Of a stretch of DNA of 7,367 nt, positions 6,939 through 7,367 are shown piece after piece. The position numbers and the translations under genes were made by a program. Source of the DNA: an uncultured delta proteobacterium (lineage in GTDB: Bacteria; Desulfobacterota; Syntrophorhabdia; Syntrophorhabdales; Syntrophorhabdaceae); the NCBI GenBank assembly GCA_903872255.1, contig CAIQJW010000034.1:1-7367 (forward strand), read 5' to 3'. Under the pieces are notes generated by a model. The model was given only the letters and a program-made list of their open reading frames with translations, was not told where the DNA came from and did no database searches. Numbering within the stretch: position 1 is the first letter of the stretch; each line of letters starts with the position of its first letter.

Positions 6939-6957
6939 AGACTAAAGATTGTTAGTG

Positions 6958-6986
6958 ATTATAAAGGAAAATCCCACAGGCATCAA
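6958..6986 (-). promoter_or_regulatory. sigma70-type promoter of gltX-smc
   Basis: The minus strand reads TTGATG (6986-6981), exactly 17 bp, then a perfect TATAAT (6963-6958). Transcription should begin near 6951, leaving a leader of about 26 nt. That is too short for a T-box or other riboswitch, so control by tRNA charging through a leader is unlikely. It is the only strong promoter seen upstream of gltX and probably serves smc too. Confidence 0.82.
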
Positions 6987-7078
6987 TCCATTTCTGGATG
7001 ACGGCTTCAAGCGGCGCCTGCGGACAGGACGGCAAGTTCCGCATGTGAAAAAACTTCCCATTTTTTAAGCTTATGGGA

Positions 7079-7084
7079 TATACT
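7079..7084 (+). promoter_or_regulatory. possible -10 box of the ankyrin-repeat gene
   Basis: TATACT at 7079-7084 lies only nine bases before the ATG at 7093. No convincing -35 is seen at 16-18 bp. If used, transcription would begin at or almost at the start codon, giving a leaderless message, which agrees with the lack of a good ribosome site there. Confidence 0.3.
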
Positions 7085-7092
7085 TTTACTGT

Positions 7093-7367
7093 ATGGATGC
7101 AGAAAGTAACAACGAACTGATACTCGCAAGCCAGAAAGGGGATGTCGACGGGGTAGCCCGGATCATCGGGGACGGGGCGGATGTCAACGAGACCGACCCG
7201 AACGGCAACACCGCCCTTATGTATGCGGCAAAGAACGGGTTTACCGATACGGCCCGGTTTCTCATCGATAATGGCGCGGATACGAACGCGAAGAACACTA
7301 GGGGAATGTCAGCCGCCGTGCACGCATGCCGCAATAACCAGGTGGGGGTGCTCAGGCTCCTGTTGTC
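7093..7367 (+). CDS. ankyrin-repeat protein, N-terminal part (runs off the window)
   Basis: Ninety-one complete codons are present, open to the right edge. After MDAESN the protein is made of ankyrin repeats. The first (about 7-36) is NELILASQKGDVDGVARIIGDGADVNETD. The second (about 37-69) carries the classic NGNTALMYAAKNG and FLIDNGADTNAK elements. The third begins near 70 (RGMSAAVHACRNNQ, then VLRLLL) and is cut. Such repeats form protein-binding surfaces; partner and role cannot be told. There is no signal peptide or membrane helix, so a cytoplasmic location is likely. The ATG at 7093 is in frame directly before the first repeat. The ribosome site is poor: only GGGATA about 12 nt upstream. 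It is transcribed divergently from gltX across a gap of 167 bp. Family confidence is high; start and full length less so. Confidence 0.88.
   Translation, partial: MDAESNNELILASQKGDVDGVARIIGDGADVNETDPNGNTALMYAAKNGFTDTARFLIDNGADTNAKNTRGMSAAVHACRNNQVGVLRLLL

Noticed and set aside
7057..7077. Inverted repeat CCCAT...ATGGG around an AAGCTT palindrome as a terminator or operator
   Set aside because: Arms are only 5 bp with an 11-base gap and the inner palindrome is not centred on them; chance is sufficient.

Overview
The window looks like ordinary chromosomal DNA from a Gram-negative-type bacterium of intermediate GC content. The pairing of a bacterial SMC, a zinc-type GluRS and an SSS transporter with a tiny membrane partner fits a Desulfobacterota-like anaerobe. 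That placement is an impression from protein style, not a measurement. No mobile element, CRISPR array, tRNA or rRNA is visible.

Layout, left to right. Positions 1-127 are non-coding apart from a possible 3' tail of a + strand gene (stop at 71-73), and contain a strong bidirectional hairpin terminator (85-114). From 128 to 1854 on the minus strand is a two-gene unit: a 43-residue one-helix membrane protein (1723-1854) whose TGA stop overlaps the ATG of a 532-residue sodium:solute symporter (128-1726). Positions 1855-2189 are an AT-rich intergenic region holding a good sigma70-type promoter for that unit, a leader of about 175 nt with hairpins and an orphan Shine-Dalgarno sequence, and a cluster of palindromes just after the smc stop. 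From 2190 to 6925 on the minus strand is a second two-gene unit: gltX (glutamyl-tRNA synthetase) followed by a chromosome-condensation SMC protein, again joined by an ATGA overlap and driven by a near-consensus promoter at 6958-6986. On the + strand, divergent from gltX, an ankyrin-repeat gene begins at 7093 and runs off the window.

Functionally, gltX and smc are housekeeping genes that are probably co-transcribed and translationally coupled. The symporter and its small partner are probably one transport system under separate and possibly regulated control. The most noteworthy items are the 43-aa symporter partner, the structured leader of its operon, and an SMC with an unusually compact hinge lacking the usual glycine-rich motif. 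I see no convincing undescribed multi-gene system here.
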